DNA of 42,829 nucleotides from the NCBI GenBank assembly GCA_902613915.1, contig CACMJB010000003.1:79214-122042 (forward strand), read 5' to 3'. Position numbers and translations under genes: made by a program. The notes beneath the pieces were generated by a model, which saw only the letters and a program-made list of their open reading frames with translations, made no database searches and was not told the origin of the DNA. Positions 7,622 through 15,336 of this stretch are shown in pieces; position 1 is the stretch's first letter, and the number at the start of each line of letters is the position of its first letter. Source of the stretch: an uncultured Pelagibacteraceae bacterium (GTDB lineage Bacteria > Pseudomonadota > Alphaproteobacteria > Pelagibacterales > Pelagibacteraceae).

Positions 7622-10006
7622 ATGAAGACTACACTTGTAAAACCATTATTACCATTACGGGACATAGTTATTTTTCCTTCAATGGTTGTTCCGCTTTTCG
7701 TAGGCAGAGAAAAATCTATAAAAGCATTACAAGAGGTGATGAAATCAGATAAATCAATAGTTCTCGTAACCCAAAAAAATTCAGAAATTGATGACCCTAC
7801 AAGTAGAGATTTGTATCAATTTGGATGTTTAAGCAAAGTGCTTCAACTTTTAAAACTTCCTGATGGAACGGTAAAAGTTTTAGTCGAGGGTGAGAAAAGA
7901 ATTAAAATAGTTAAATATAATGAGGTAAATGATAATTTTTTAAATTGTGAAGTCGAAGTAGTTGAAGATAAAAAAGAAGGTAAGGATTTAGATCAATTAG
8001 CAAATGGCTTAGTAAGAAAATTTGAAAGGTTGCAAGTTTTAAATAAAAAAGAATTAAATGATAATTCAATAAATCTTAAAAATTTAAAAGACGTTGTTCA
8101 AATTGCAAATAATATTTCTTCAAATCTGAATATTCAAATATCAGCAAAACAGGAATTATTAGAAATATTTGATTTAAAAAAAAGGTTAGAAAAAATCCAT
8201 CAAATAATTGAAAAAGAAACAAGCGTTCTTTCTGTAGAGAAAAAAATTCGTGGAAGAGTAAAAAATCAAATGGAAAAAACTCAAAGAGAATATTATTTGA
8301 ATGAACAGTTAAAAGCTATCCAAAAAGAACTCGGAGAAATTGATGAAGGAAAAGATGAATTAACCTCCTTATCAAAATCTATTTCTGATGCAAAAATGCC
8401 AAAGCTTGCTAGGGAAAAGTGTCTATCTGAATTAAAAAAATTAAAATCGATGAGCCCAATGTCAGCTGAAGCTACTGTTGTAAGAAATTATCTTGATTGG
8501 ATGATCGAATTACCTTGGTCAACCAAATCAAAAATTAATTCAGATTTAAATAACGCTCAAAAAATTCTTGATGAAGATCATTATGGGCTAGAAAAAGTAA
8601 AAGATAGAATAATTGAGTTTTTAGCAGTACAAAAAAGAATTCAAAAAATGAAAGGGCCTATACTTTGTTTAGTTGGTCCACCGGGAGTTGGTAAGACTTC
8701 CTTAGGTAAATCAATAGCAAAAGCCACAAATAGAAAATTTATAAGAATGTCTCTAGGCGGCATTAAAGATGAAGCAGAAATTAGAGGTCATAGAAGAACC
8801 TATATTGGATCATTACCTGGTAAAATAATTCAAATGATGAAAAAAGCTGGAACTAAAAATCCACTTTTTTTACTTGATGAGATAGATAAAGTAGGGAACG
8901 ATTATAGAGGTGATCCTTCTTCAGCATTGCTAGAGGCGTTGGACCCAGAACAAAATAAGGAATTTAATGACCATTATTTAGAGGTTGATTATGATTTGTC
9001 AGATGTAATGTTTGTAACAACAGCTAATACCTTAAATATTCTTCCACCTCTTTTGGATAGAATGGAAGTAATCAGAATATCAGGTTATACAGAGGATGAA
9101 AAAGTTAGTATTTCTCAAAAATATTTAATTCCAAATCAAAGCAAGAATAATGGTTTAAAAAAAGATGAATGGGAGATTGATCAAGAAATAAACAGAAAAA
9201 TTATACGTCATTATACAAGAGAGTCTGGTGTAAGAAATCTTGAACGAGAAATTTCAAAAATAGCAAGAAAACTTGTAAAAAAAATTGATAACAAAGAAAA
9301 GGTAAACAATCCAATTAACGAAAAAGATTTAAAGGATCTTTTGGGAGTAGAGAAATTTAACTATGGAGAAATAGAAGAAGAAAATAGAGTTGGAGTTGTA
9401 ACTGGATTGGCATGGACCGAGGTGGGTGGAGAAATTTTAAAAATAGAGTCTGCAATCATGCCTGGTAAAGGCAAAATGCAAATAACTGGAAAACTTGGTG
9501 ATGTTATGCAAGAGTCAGTAAAAGCAGCTAAGTCATACATAAGATCAAAAAGTTTGGATTTTGGAATTATCCCTCCAATTTTTGATAAAAAAGATTTTCA
9601 TATACACGTTCCAGAAGGCGCTACACCAAAAGATGGACCTTCAGCAGGAATAGGTATGGTGACTTCAATTATATCTGCAATTACAGAAGTACCAGTAGAT
9701 AAAAAAGTTGCAATGACAGGAGAAATTACATTAAGAGGTCTTGTTCTTCCTATAGGTGGATTAAAAGAGAAACTTTTAGCCGCTCACAGAGCTGGGATAA
9801 AAAAAGTCATAATTCCTGTTGGAAATAAAAAAGATTTAGCTGAAGTACCAAAAACAGTTTTAGAGTCTATTGAAATAATTACCGTTAAAAACGTTGAGGA
9901 AGTTTTAAAAGTAGCACTCACTAAGCCACTTAAAAGAGTAGAATGGGTTGATGTAGATCAAATTTCTAAAAAAGATAAATTAAAAAAAGAATTGAGCACC
10001 CACTAG
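7622..10006 (+). CDS. lon: ATP-dependent protease Lon
   Basis: Lon is a soluble AAA+ serine protease that removes damaged and some regulatory proteins. The 794-residue product starts with the typical LPLRDIVIFPSMVVPLFVGR substrate-binding domain, followed by a coiled region (about 190-260). Walker A is GPPGVGKT at 352-359 and Walker B is FLLDEIDK. The proteolytic domain contains the Ser-Lys dyad: Ser674 in KDGPSAGIGM and Lys717 in GGLKEKLLAAH, 43 residues apart as in E. coli (679/722). The start fits the family N-terminus. It is the last gene of the tig-clpP-clpX-lon block and ends 7 nt from the stop of a convergent glycosyltransferase gene. A heat-shock-like promoter lies directly upstream. 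Confidence 0.98.
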   Translation: MKTTLVKPLLPLRDIVIFPSMVVPLFVGREKSIKALQEVMKSDKSIVLVTQKNSEIDDPTSRDLYQFGCLSKVLQLLKLPDGTVKVLVEGEKRIKIVKYNEVNDNFLNCEVEVVEDKKEGKDLDQLANGLVRKFERLQVLNKKELNDNSINLKNLKDVVQIANNISSNLNIQISAKQELLEIFDLKKRLEKIHQIIEKETSVLSVEKKIRGRVKNQMEKTQREYYLNEQLKAIQKELGEIDEGKDELTSLSKSISDAKMPKLAREKCLSELKKLKSMSPMSAEATVVRNYLDWMIELPWSTKSKINSDLNNAQKILDEDHYGLEKVKDRIIEFLAVQKRIQKMKGPILCLVGPPGVGKTSLGKSIAKATNRKFIRMSLGGIKDEAEIRGHRRTYIGSLPGKIIQMMKKAGTKNPLFLLDEIDKVGNDYRGDPSSALLEALDPEQNKEFNDHYLEVDYDLSDVMFVTTANTLNILPPLLDRMEVIRISGYTEDEKVSISQKYLIPNQSKNNGLKKDEWEIDQEINRKIIRHYTRESGVRNLEREISKIARKLVKKIDNKEKVNNPINEKDLKDLLGVEKFNYGEIEEENRVGVVTGLAWTEVGGEILKIESAIMPGKGKMQITGKLGDVMQESVKAAKSYIRSKSLDFGIIPPIFDKKDFHIHVPEGATPKDGPSAGIGMVTSIISAITEVPVDKKVAMTGEITLRGLVLPIGGLKEKLLAAHRAGIKKVIIPVGNKKDLAEVPKTVLESIEIITVKNVEEVLKVALTKPLKRVEWVDVDQISKKDKLKKELSTH

Positions 10007-10013
10007 ATTAATT

Positions 10014-10904
10014 CTAATCGATCCAATCATCATATTTTTCTAGATTAAGGCTTACATAATTTGGTAATTCAGAAGGATCAATCTTTTTTAATATTGATTT
10101 TCCAGACCATTTATAACCTTTCTGATCAATATTATGATCATACATAACTCTTTTTTCTGCCATTAAATCTTTTAAGTTTTTTAAGTTAAGTCCACTTTCT
10201 TCATATTCATAGTGATGAGCAAAATTTAGTAATTTTTTTTCTAACTCTTCAGGAGTTCTTAGACAAGTAAAATGCCACCCTCCATCTTTTACAAACATTA
10301 GGTTTGAATATTTTTTCTTAGAGAATAGAGTATCAATACGCCAAATTGGATATTTCCTTCCTTTTATATTTCTTAGCCACTGCGGTGATAAAAAATTCTT
10401 ATATTTAACCGCTTTTGATCCTTGCCATACAAAATCTTTGTAAAAAAGATTTAATTTGTAATAGAACATTTTCTGCTCAAAAATGACAATATTATTTTTT
10501 ATATTTTGAAAATTTAATTTATTTAAATTTGGAATTTCATCTAGATCACTTATGATAATCAAATCTTCGTCAGCTGCATTTTTCATACCCTTAAAAAGAC
10601 ACTCTCTTTGAAAATAATCTCTTGCCATCCCATTTAAAATGAGCTTTTCACCTTTTTGATCTTTTGTGTCTTTATCTGAAAGTTGTAAAATATTATTTGG
10701 CTGATTATCAACAACAATATAATCAATTTTATCTTTAAATTTTTGAAATTTACGAATATCAAAATTTAATTTTTTTTTTGATCCATTGTGGGTGTATGTT
10801 GCTTCAGTGATAACAAATTTATTGACGAATTTATCAAGAGAATTCAATCTAATATCTAGAAGCAAATCTTCATCAAAATACATGAAGCAATCGTATATTT
10901 TCAT
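10014..10904 (-). CDS. Glycosyltransferase family 17 protein
   Basis: This 296-residue protein resembles GT17 (beta-1,4-mannosyl-glycoprotein N-acetylglucosaminyltransferase-like) enzymes: it begins MKIYDCFMYFDEDLLLDIRL, continues with VNKFVITEATYTHNG, and has an acidic DLDE motif at 120-123 (IIISDLDEIPN), the likely metal/nucleotide-sugar site. The later WHFTCLRTPEELEKKL block is also typical. There is no signal peptide or membrane span, so it should act in the cytoplasm on a nucleotide sugar; donor and acceptor cannot be read from sequence. It is convergent with lon and divergent, 52 nt apart, from the SDR-cupin-methyltransferase fusion, which may make its donor sugar. That link is inference. 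Confidence 0.82.
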   Translation of the reverse strand: MKIYDCFMYFDEDLLLDIRLNSLDKFVNKFVITEATYTHNGSKKKLNFDIRKFQKFKDKIDYIVVDNQPNNILQLSDKDTKDQKGEKLILNGMARDYFQRECLFKGMKNAADEDLIIISDLDEIPNLNKLNFQNIKNNIVIFEQKMFYYKLNLFYKDFVWQGSKAVKYKNFLSPQWLRNIKGRKYPIWRIDTLFSKKKYSNLMFVKDGGWHFTCLRTPEELEKKLLNFAHHYEYEESGLNLKNLKDLMAEKRVMYDHNIDQKGYKWSGKSILKKIDPSELPNYVSLNLEKYDDWID

Positions 10905-10956
10905 CCTATTTGAGTTATAGTAAAAAATAATATAAGTAAATAATTATCATTTAAAC
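10905..10956. promoter_or_regulatory. Shared divergent promoter region between GT17 and the sugar-enzyme fusion
   Basis: These 52 nt separate two divergent start codons and must hold promoters for both unless transcription enters from elsewhere. Plus-strand candidates are TTGAGT and TATAAG about 15 nt apart; on the minus strand, TTATTT-N18-TATAAC ends close to the GT17 ATG. The region is nearly pure A+T, so the hexamers are weak evidence. Co-regulation of the two genes is plausible. Confidence 0.35.
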
Positions 10957-13515
10957 ATGAAAAAAAAGATCGTAATTACTGGTGGCTTAGGATACATCGG
11001 TACGGAGCTATGTAAACTATATTCAGGGCTAAGCTGGCATCACAAAATAATAGTAATAGATAATAGATTCATATCAGAAAGAGTTAATCAACTTAGAAAC
11101 TGGAACATGGAATTTATTCAAGGAGACATACTTGATAAAGATTTGATAAAAAAAAATTGTAGTGATGCAGACATTGTTCATCATTTAGCTGGAGTGACAG
11201 AGGTGCCTAGAACAAAAAGTGAGGCATCAAAAGATCAAGATGAAAAGATAAAGGAGGTTGCAGAAAAAGGCACTCAAAATATTTTAGACGTTATAAAAGA
11301 TAAATGTAAAATTATTTTTCCTTCCACACATGTTGTTTATGAAGGTATAAGTGAAGTAAAAACCAACATAAAAGAAAATGAAACAACAAAACCAGTACTA
11401 TCTTATTCTACTTCAAAAGCAATTAACGAAGACCAATTAAAAAAATCAGGAAAAAACTACATTATTTTAAGACTCGGATCTGTTTATGGTTATTCAACTG
11501 ACTCTATGCGAATAGATATAATGCCAAATTTATTTTCAAAAATAGCATCCCAGAATGGAACTTTAAAATTGTTTGCAGGAGGTAGACAAATTAAAAGCCT
11601 TGTACCATTAATTGATGTTGCTAGATGTTTTAAATTTATGGAGGAAAATAATGAAATAACAACTGAAATATTTAATTTAACTAAAGACACACTTTCAGTA
11701 AAAGAGGTTGCCCAAATTTGTAAAAAACATAACCCAAAAATAACTTTAAAAGAAACTAATGATGAAGTTCCAAATTTAGGTTTTTCTTTATCAAACAAAA
11801 AGTTATTAAACACAGGTTTTGAGTTTCTTTATAATTTAGATCAAAATATAAAAGAAATGATTGAGAAATGGTCTAACCAAAATATTAAAAAAGATCTAGA
11901 ATATGTAAAGGATGGAGAGAACTTATTTAAAGATGAAAGAGGAACAATAAGTAATCACGAGCTTACAGAACCTATAAACTTAATCGGATTGATAGACTCA
12001 AAAAAAGGTACAATTAGAGCAAACCATTATCACCCACAACAGGAGCAAAAATGTCTTTTCACGAAAGGTCAAATAATTGAGGTATATCAAGATATAATCA
12101 ATCCTAATTCACCCAAAATAACCCAGGTAGTTAATGCAGGTCAGCTATCGGTTATTAAACCCAATGTTGCACACACTATGGTTTTTACAAAGGATACAAC
12201 ATTTTTAAACCTTGTAAGAGGAGAAAGAGATCATGAAAATTACGGGATAACACATACAATAAAACATGTTTTTGTTGACGAAAAAGAAAAAGATTTATTG
12301 TTAGAATGTTATAAATTTGACTGCAGGTCATGCGGAAATTTAAATTTAAAAAGAGTTGTTTCTTTAGGTTATCAACCTTTAGCAAATAATTTGTTAAATA
12401 AAAAAGATGAAAAGTGTGAACTTTATCCATTAGAAGTAAATTATTGCGATAAATGTCATAATTGCCAGCTCTCGGTATCAGTTAATCCAAAAAAAATGTT
12501 TTCAAATTATCTTTACACATCTTCAACCTCAAAAGTTTTCAGAGAACATTTTGTAGAAGCTGCTAAAAAATACTCCAAAGAATTAAAATTGAATAAAAAA
12601 AAATCTTATATTATTGATATAGGAAGCAATGATGGAGTTGCTTTAAAGCCATTTTTGGATTTAGGATTTAAAAAAGTTTTAGGTGTTGAACCAGCAAAAA
12701 ATTTAGCAAAACTTGCAAATAAAAATAAAATAAAAACATTTAATGGTTTTTTAGAAAAGAAAAACCTTAAAAAAATTAAAAAGAATGCTGACTTAATTTT
12801 AGCTTCTAATGTTTTTGCACATTCTAATAAATTAAAAGAGATGGCGGAATGCATGTTGAGTTTATTAAATAAAAAAGGAACAATAATTATAGAGGTTCAG
12901 TATTTAATGAATACTTTAAAAGATTTAACTTTTGATAATATATATCATGAACATTATAACTATTGGTCACTCACATCATTAATTAATTTCTTTAATCAAT
13001 TTGATGCAAAAATATATAAATCTGAGAGAGTAGATACTCACGGTGGATCAATCAGGGTTTATATTAAAAAAGATAATAAAGTAAAAATAGACGCTAGTGT
13101 AAAAAAAATGCTTTTAGAGGAAGATAATTTTGGAATTAAAAAATATGAAACTTATAAAAAATTCGGTGAAAAAGTTTATAAAATAAGAGAAAATGTCTTA
13201 CAAAATATTAAAAAACTTAAAAGCCAGAATAAAAAAATTATAGGTTTTGGCGCACCTGCTAAAGCAACAACTGCTCTAAATTTTTTCGGAATTAAAGACG
13301 AAGTAGACTTTATTGTTGAAGATAATAAATTAAAACACAAAAAATTTATACCCGGAGTAAAAATACCGATTAAAAGCAAATCTGAAATAAAAAATAAAGA
13401 TAATATACTTTTAGTTCTTGCATGGAATTTTTATGATTCTATAAAAAAAAATAATTCAAATTTATCTGATAAATTTGTAAATATTAAAAGCTTAGAAACT
13501 AATAATTTGAAATAA
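10957..13515 (+). CDS. Three-domain fusion: NAD-dependent SDR epimerase/reductase + cupin + sugar C-methyltransferase
   Basis: One uninterrupted 852-residue frame joins three recognisable parts. Residues 1-310 are an extended SDR sugar-nucleotide enzyme: GGLGYIG at 9-15, PSTHVVYEG at 122-130, and catalytic Tyr150-Lys154. Residues 330-450 are a cupin of the CapF C-terminal type: DERGT, NHYH at 356-359, KG at 370-371, and a distal His406. Residues 451-852 are a TylC3/NovU-type SAM-dependent C-methyltransferase: an N-terminal zinc site with Cys456, Cys459, Cys497 and Cys500, SAM motif IDIGSNDG at 553-560, HEHYNYWS at 664-671, THGGSIRVY at 694-702 and GFGAPAKATTALNFFGI at 773-789. No Met lies between 408 and 514, so the methyltransferase cannot easily be made separately by ATG initiation. 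The likely role is making a modified, perhaps C-methylated, NDP-sugar for a surface glycan; substrate unknown. Confidence 0.85.
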   Translation: MKKKIVITGGLGYIGTELCKLYSGLSWHHKIIVIDNRFISERVNQLRNWNMEFIQGDILDKDLIKKNCSDADIVHHLAGVTEVPRTKSEASKDQDEKIKEVAEKGTQNILDVIKDKCKIIFPSTHVVYEGISEVKTNIKENETTKPVLSYSTSKAINEDQLKKSGKNYIILRLGSVYGYSTDSMRIDIMPNLFSKIASQNGTLKLFAGGRQIKSLVPLIDVARCFKFMEENNEITTEIFNLTKDTLSVKEVAQICKKHNPKITLKETNDEVPNLGFSLSNKKLLNTGFEFLYNLDQNIKEMIEKWSNQNIKKDLEYVKDGENLFKDERGTISNHELTEPINLIGLIDSKKGTIRANHYHPQQEQKCLFTKGQIIEVYQDIINPNSPKITQVVNAGQLSVIKPNVAHTMVFTKDTTFLNLVRGERDHENYGITHTIKHVFVDEKEKDLLLECYKFDCRSCGNLNLKRVVSLGYQPLANNLLNKKDEKCELYPLEVNYCDKCHNCQLSVSVNPKKMFSNYLYTSSTSKVFREHFVEAAKKYSKELKLNKKKSYIIDIGSNDGVALKPFLDLGFKKVLGVEPAKNLAKLANKNKIKTFNGFLEKKNLKKIKKNADLILASNVFAHSNKLKEMAECMLSLLNKKGTIIIEVQYLMNTLKDLTFDNIYHEHYNYWSLTSLINFFNQFDAKIYKSERVDTHGGSIRVYIKKDNKVKIDASVKKMLLEEDNFGIKKYETYKKFGEKVYKIRENVLQNIKKLKSQNKKIIGFGAPAKATTALNFFGIKDEVDFIVEDNKLKHKKFIPGVKIPIKSKSEIKNKDNILLVLAWNFYDSIKKNNSNLSDKFVNIKSLETNNLK

Positions 13516-14023
13516 GACTTTTCCAAATTTCAAATAGATTTTTTATACTTTCAAAAAAATATTTTAAATAATATTCAGTAAACGGTAATTTTGTAATAAT
13601 AAAATCTTGAAAAAAATATAGAATTCTTGAAAAAGCAATAGCAAAAACTAAAAAAATAAATAGCGAACTATAAAATCCAAATGAAACTTTATTTTTTGTA
13701 ACAGGCTTTTCATTTGTTTCATTTAGATTAATGCCATGTTTTTTTGCAAGGTATTCTGGGGAATATAAATCTATCTCTCGAGGTTTTCTAATAGAAGTTT
13801 TCTTTATTTTTTTTGCCCTTTGCTTTTTTGTCTGAGCTTGATTAGGCTGTGAAGCTATTTTTTTTTTTATGTTACTGATTGGTTCAGTATTATTTATTTC
13901 ATTTACAGGAAATTGTTTCCATTTCAGTCCACACGAACCACACTGAACCATTCGTCCAGCTGAAGGGATAGAATTATCCGGAAGAGAAAATTTCTTTAGG
14001 CCACAATTGCAAGTTATAATCAT
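13499..14023 (-). CDS. Zinc-ribbon (MJ0042-type) single-pass membrane protein
   Basis: From the ATG at 14023 the protein is 174 residues and begins MIITCNCG; an in-frame TTG at 14032 would add three residues. The N-terminal 40 residues form a zinc ribbon with a Cys-x-Cys pair (CNCG) and a Cys-x2-Cys pair (VQCGSCGLKWK), as in MJ0042-family domains. A basic Lys/Gln-rich linker follows, then one hydrophobic segment (about 117-140) and a short C-terminal tail rich in Phe and Lys. Similar small proteins are widespread in alphaproteobacteria without an agreed function. The topology suggests a cytosolic zinc ribbon anchored to the inner membrane. Its 3' end overlaps the convergent fusion gene by 17 nt. 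Confidence 0.75.
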   Translation of the reverse strand: MIITCNCGLKKFSLPDNSIPSAGRMVQCGSCGLKWKQFPVNEINNTEPISNIKKKIASQPNQAQTKKQRAKKIKKTSIRKPREIDLYSPEYLAKKHGINLNETNEKPVTKNKVSFGFYSSLFIFLVFAIAFSRILYFFQDFIITKLPFTEYYLKYFFESIKNLFEIWKSLISNY

Positions 14024-14076
14024 TATTTTCAATAATACTGATATTTATCTAAATTACATCAATATTTAAATACTTT

Positions 14077-14105
14077 TTTACTTTACAAATTTTTTATTGT
14101 ATATG
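14077..14105 (+). promoter_or_regulatory. Candidate promoter of the tRNA-Val/tRNA-Asp operon
   Basis: TTTACT at 14077-14082, 17 nt, TATATG at 14100-14105. The TGTCGA at 14104-14109 resembles a G+C-rich discriminator and is the same hexamer found downstream of the tRNA-Leu -10. The tRNA begins at 14122. Confidence 0.45.
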
Positions 14106-14121
14106 TCGACTTTGTTTAATA

Positions 14122-14197
14122 GGGCGGTTAGCTCAGTTGGTAGAGCATCTCGTTTACACCGAGAGGGTCATAGGTTCGAGTCCTTTACCGCCCACCA
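14122..14197 (+). tRNA. tRNA-Val (anticodon UAC)
   Basis: Acceptor stem GGGCGGT (14122-14128) pairs with ACCGCCC before discriminator A at 14194; CCA is encoded at 14195-14197. The anticodon arm TCTCG-TTTACAC-CGAGA gives UAC, reading valine GUN codons. D-arm AGCTCAGTTGGTAGAGC and T-arm GGTTCGAGTCC are canonical. It is 17 nt upstream of tRNA-Asp, with which it should be co-transcribed. Confidence 0.97.
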
Positions 14198-14214
14198 TTA
14201 AATTCAAGATCTGT

Positions 14215-14292
14215 GGGGGTGTAGCTCAGCTTGGTTAGAGCGCCTGCCTGTCACGCAGGAGGTCGCGGGTTCGAGTCCCGTCACTCCCGCCA
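14215..14292 (+). tRNA. tRNA-Asp (anticodon GUC)
   Basis: Acceptor stem GGGGGTG (14215-14221) pairs with CACTCCC with one G-U pair; discriminator G at 14289 and encoded CCA at 14290-14292. The anticodon arm CCTGC-CTGTCAC-GCAGG gives GUC. T-arm GGGTTCGAGTCCC is canonical. It is the second tRNA of a Val-Asp tandem just upstream of the nuo operon. Confidence 0.97.
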
Positions 14293-14435
14293 CAATACTA
14301 AGTATTAATTGAGATTTATTATCAACAAAACTGCTACGTTTGATACCTGTACAGATCAGTTAATAGTGCTATAAGTATTTTAATTAATATAAGAATCCTC
14401 GAGCTGAAAGTATCGGGGTAGGTATTGATTAAACA
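14293..14435 (+). promoter_or_regulatory. Leader/promoter region of the nuo operon
   Basis: This 143-nt non-coding gap must carry the promoter of the 22-gene string that starts with nuoA, unless it depends on the tRNA transcript. I see TTGATA at 14340-14345 and TATAAG boxes at 14370-14375 and 14388-14393, none with ideal spacing. Near the gene, CCTCGA (14397-14402) can pair with TCGGGG (14413-14418) around a 10-nt loop, a possible hairpin in the nuoA leader, 17 nt before the ATG. No open reading frame is evident. Confidence 0.4.
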
Positions 14436-14804
14436 ATGATTTATAATTTTTTATCAGAATACTTATCAATAATAATTTTTTTATTTATAGCTATATTTTT
14501 AAGTATAGGTTTTGTCTTAGCTAATTTTTTAGCTGCTCCATCAAATCCAGATCCAGAAAAATTATCAGCATATGAGTGTGGTTTTGAAGCATTTGATGAC
14601 TCTAGAATGGAGTTTGATGTAAGGTTTTATCTTGTGGCAATTCTTTTTATCATTTTTGATTTAGAGATTGCTTTTCTTTTTCCATGGGCAATATCTTTAG
14701 GCGGTATAGGAGCGTTAGGTTTCTGGTCGATGATGTTTTTTTTAGGAGTTTTAACCATTGGGTTTATTTATGAGTGGAAAAAAGGAGCTTTAGAATGGGA
14801 GTAA
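14436..14804 (+). CDS. nuoA: NADH-quinone oxidoreductase subunit A
   Basis: This 122-residue, three-span membrane subunit belongs to the arm of respiratory complex I that joins the peripheral Fe-S arm to the membrane. It has the family hallmarks [17 protein letters not shown] (with the conserved Cys), [25 protein letters not shown], and a C-terminal [14 protein letters not shown]. It is first in the operon; its 3' end overlaps nuoB by 10 nt, and the nuoB Shine-Dalgarno lies within it. Confidence 0.97.
   Translation: MIYNFLSEYLSIIIFLFIAIFLSIGFVLANFLAAPSNPDPEKLSAYECGFEAFDDSRMEFDVRFYLVAILFIIFDLEIAFLFPWAISLGGIGALGFWSMMFFLGVLTIGFIYEWKKGALEWE
14782..14787 (+). promoter_or_regulatory. Ribosome binding site of nuoB inside nuoA
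   Basis: AAGGAG, 7 nt before the ATG at 14795. It supports that start over an upstream extension to 14774. A second ATG at 14807 has only GGGAG 5 nt upstream. Confidence 0.6.
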
Positions 14805-15331
14805 AAATGAATTCTACATTAGATAGACAAAATCAAATTCCAGATGAATTTAAAGATTTAGCAAAAGATTTTGCTGAAAAAGGTTTTATCACCACTTCAA
14901 GTGACAACCTGATCAATTGGGCGAGAACAGGATCATTACATTGGATGACATTCGGTCTTGCTTGTTGTGCGGTAGAAATGATGCAAACTTCTATGCCAAG
15001 ATATGATCTTGAAAGATTTGGTGCGGCACCACGAGCTTCACCAAGACAATCAGATGTGATGATTGTTGCTGGGACCTTAACAAATAAAATGGCACCAGCG
15101 TTAAGAAAAGTTTACGACCAGATGCCAGAACCAAGATACGTTGTTTCAATGGGTAGTTGCGCAAACGGAGGAGGATATTACCATTACTCTTATTCTGTAG
15201 TAAGAGGCTGTGATAAAATTGTGCCAGTTGATATTTATATACCTGGTTGTCCACCTTCTGCAGAAGCTTTGTTGTATGGAATCTTGCAACTACAAAAGAA
15301 AATTAGACGTGAAGGCTCAATAGAAAGATAA
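14795..15331 (+). CDS. nuoB: NADH-quinone oxidoreductase subunit B
   Basis: NuoB holds the terminal [4Fe-4S] cluster N2 next to the quinone site of complex I. From the ATG at 14795 it is 178 residues. The four cluster ligands are visible: Cys57 and Cys58 in [10 protein letters not shown], Cys122 in GSCANGGG, and Cys152 in [30 protein letters not shown] is the usual conserved stretch. The start was chosen from the AAGGAG at 14782-14787; an ATG at 14807 (174 residues) is an alternative. It overlaps nuoA by 10 nt and lies 5 nt before nuoC. Confidence 0.97.
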   Translation: MGVKMNSTLDRQNQIPDEFKDLAKDFAEKGFITTSSDNLINWARTGSLHWMTFGLACCAVEMMQTSMPRYDLERFGAAPRASPRQSDVMIVAGTLTNKMAPALRKVYDQMPEPRYVVSMGSCANGGGYYHYSYSVVRGCDKIVPVDIYIPGCPPSAEALLYGILQLQKKIRREGSIER

Positions 15332-15336
15332 ACAAG

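Noticed and set aside
11490-11813. 107-codon minus-strand open frame within the SDR part of the fusion gene
   Set aside because: Antisense shadow of a well-conserved domain; no family features.
12330-12395. Possibility that the 852-residue frame is two separate genes
   Set aside because: The frame is continuous, there is no stop or suitable Met at the cupin/methyltransferase junction, and both sides keep complete domain motifs, so a real fusion is the simpler reading.
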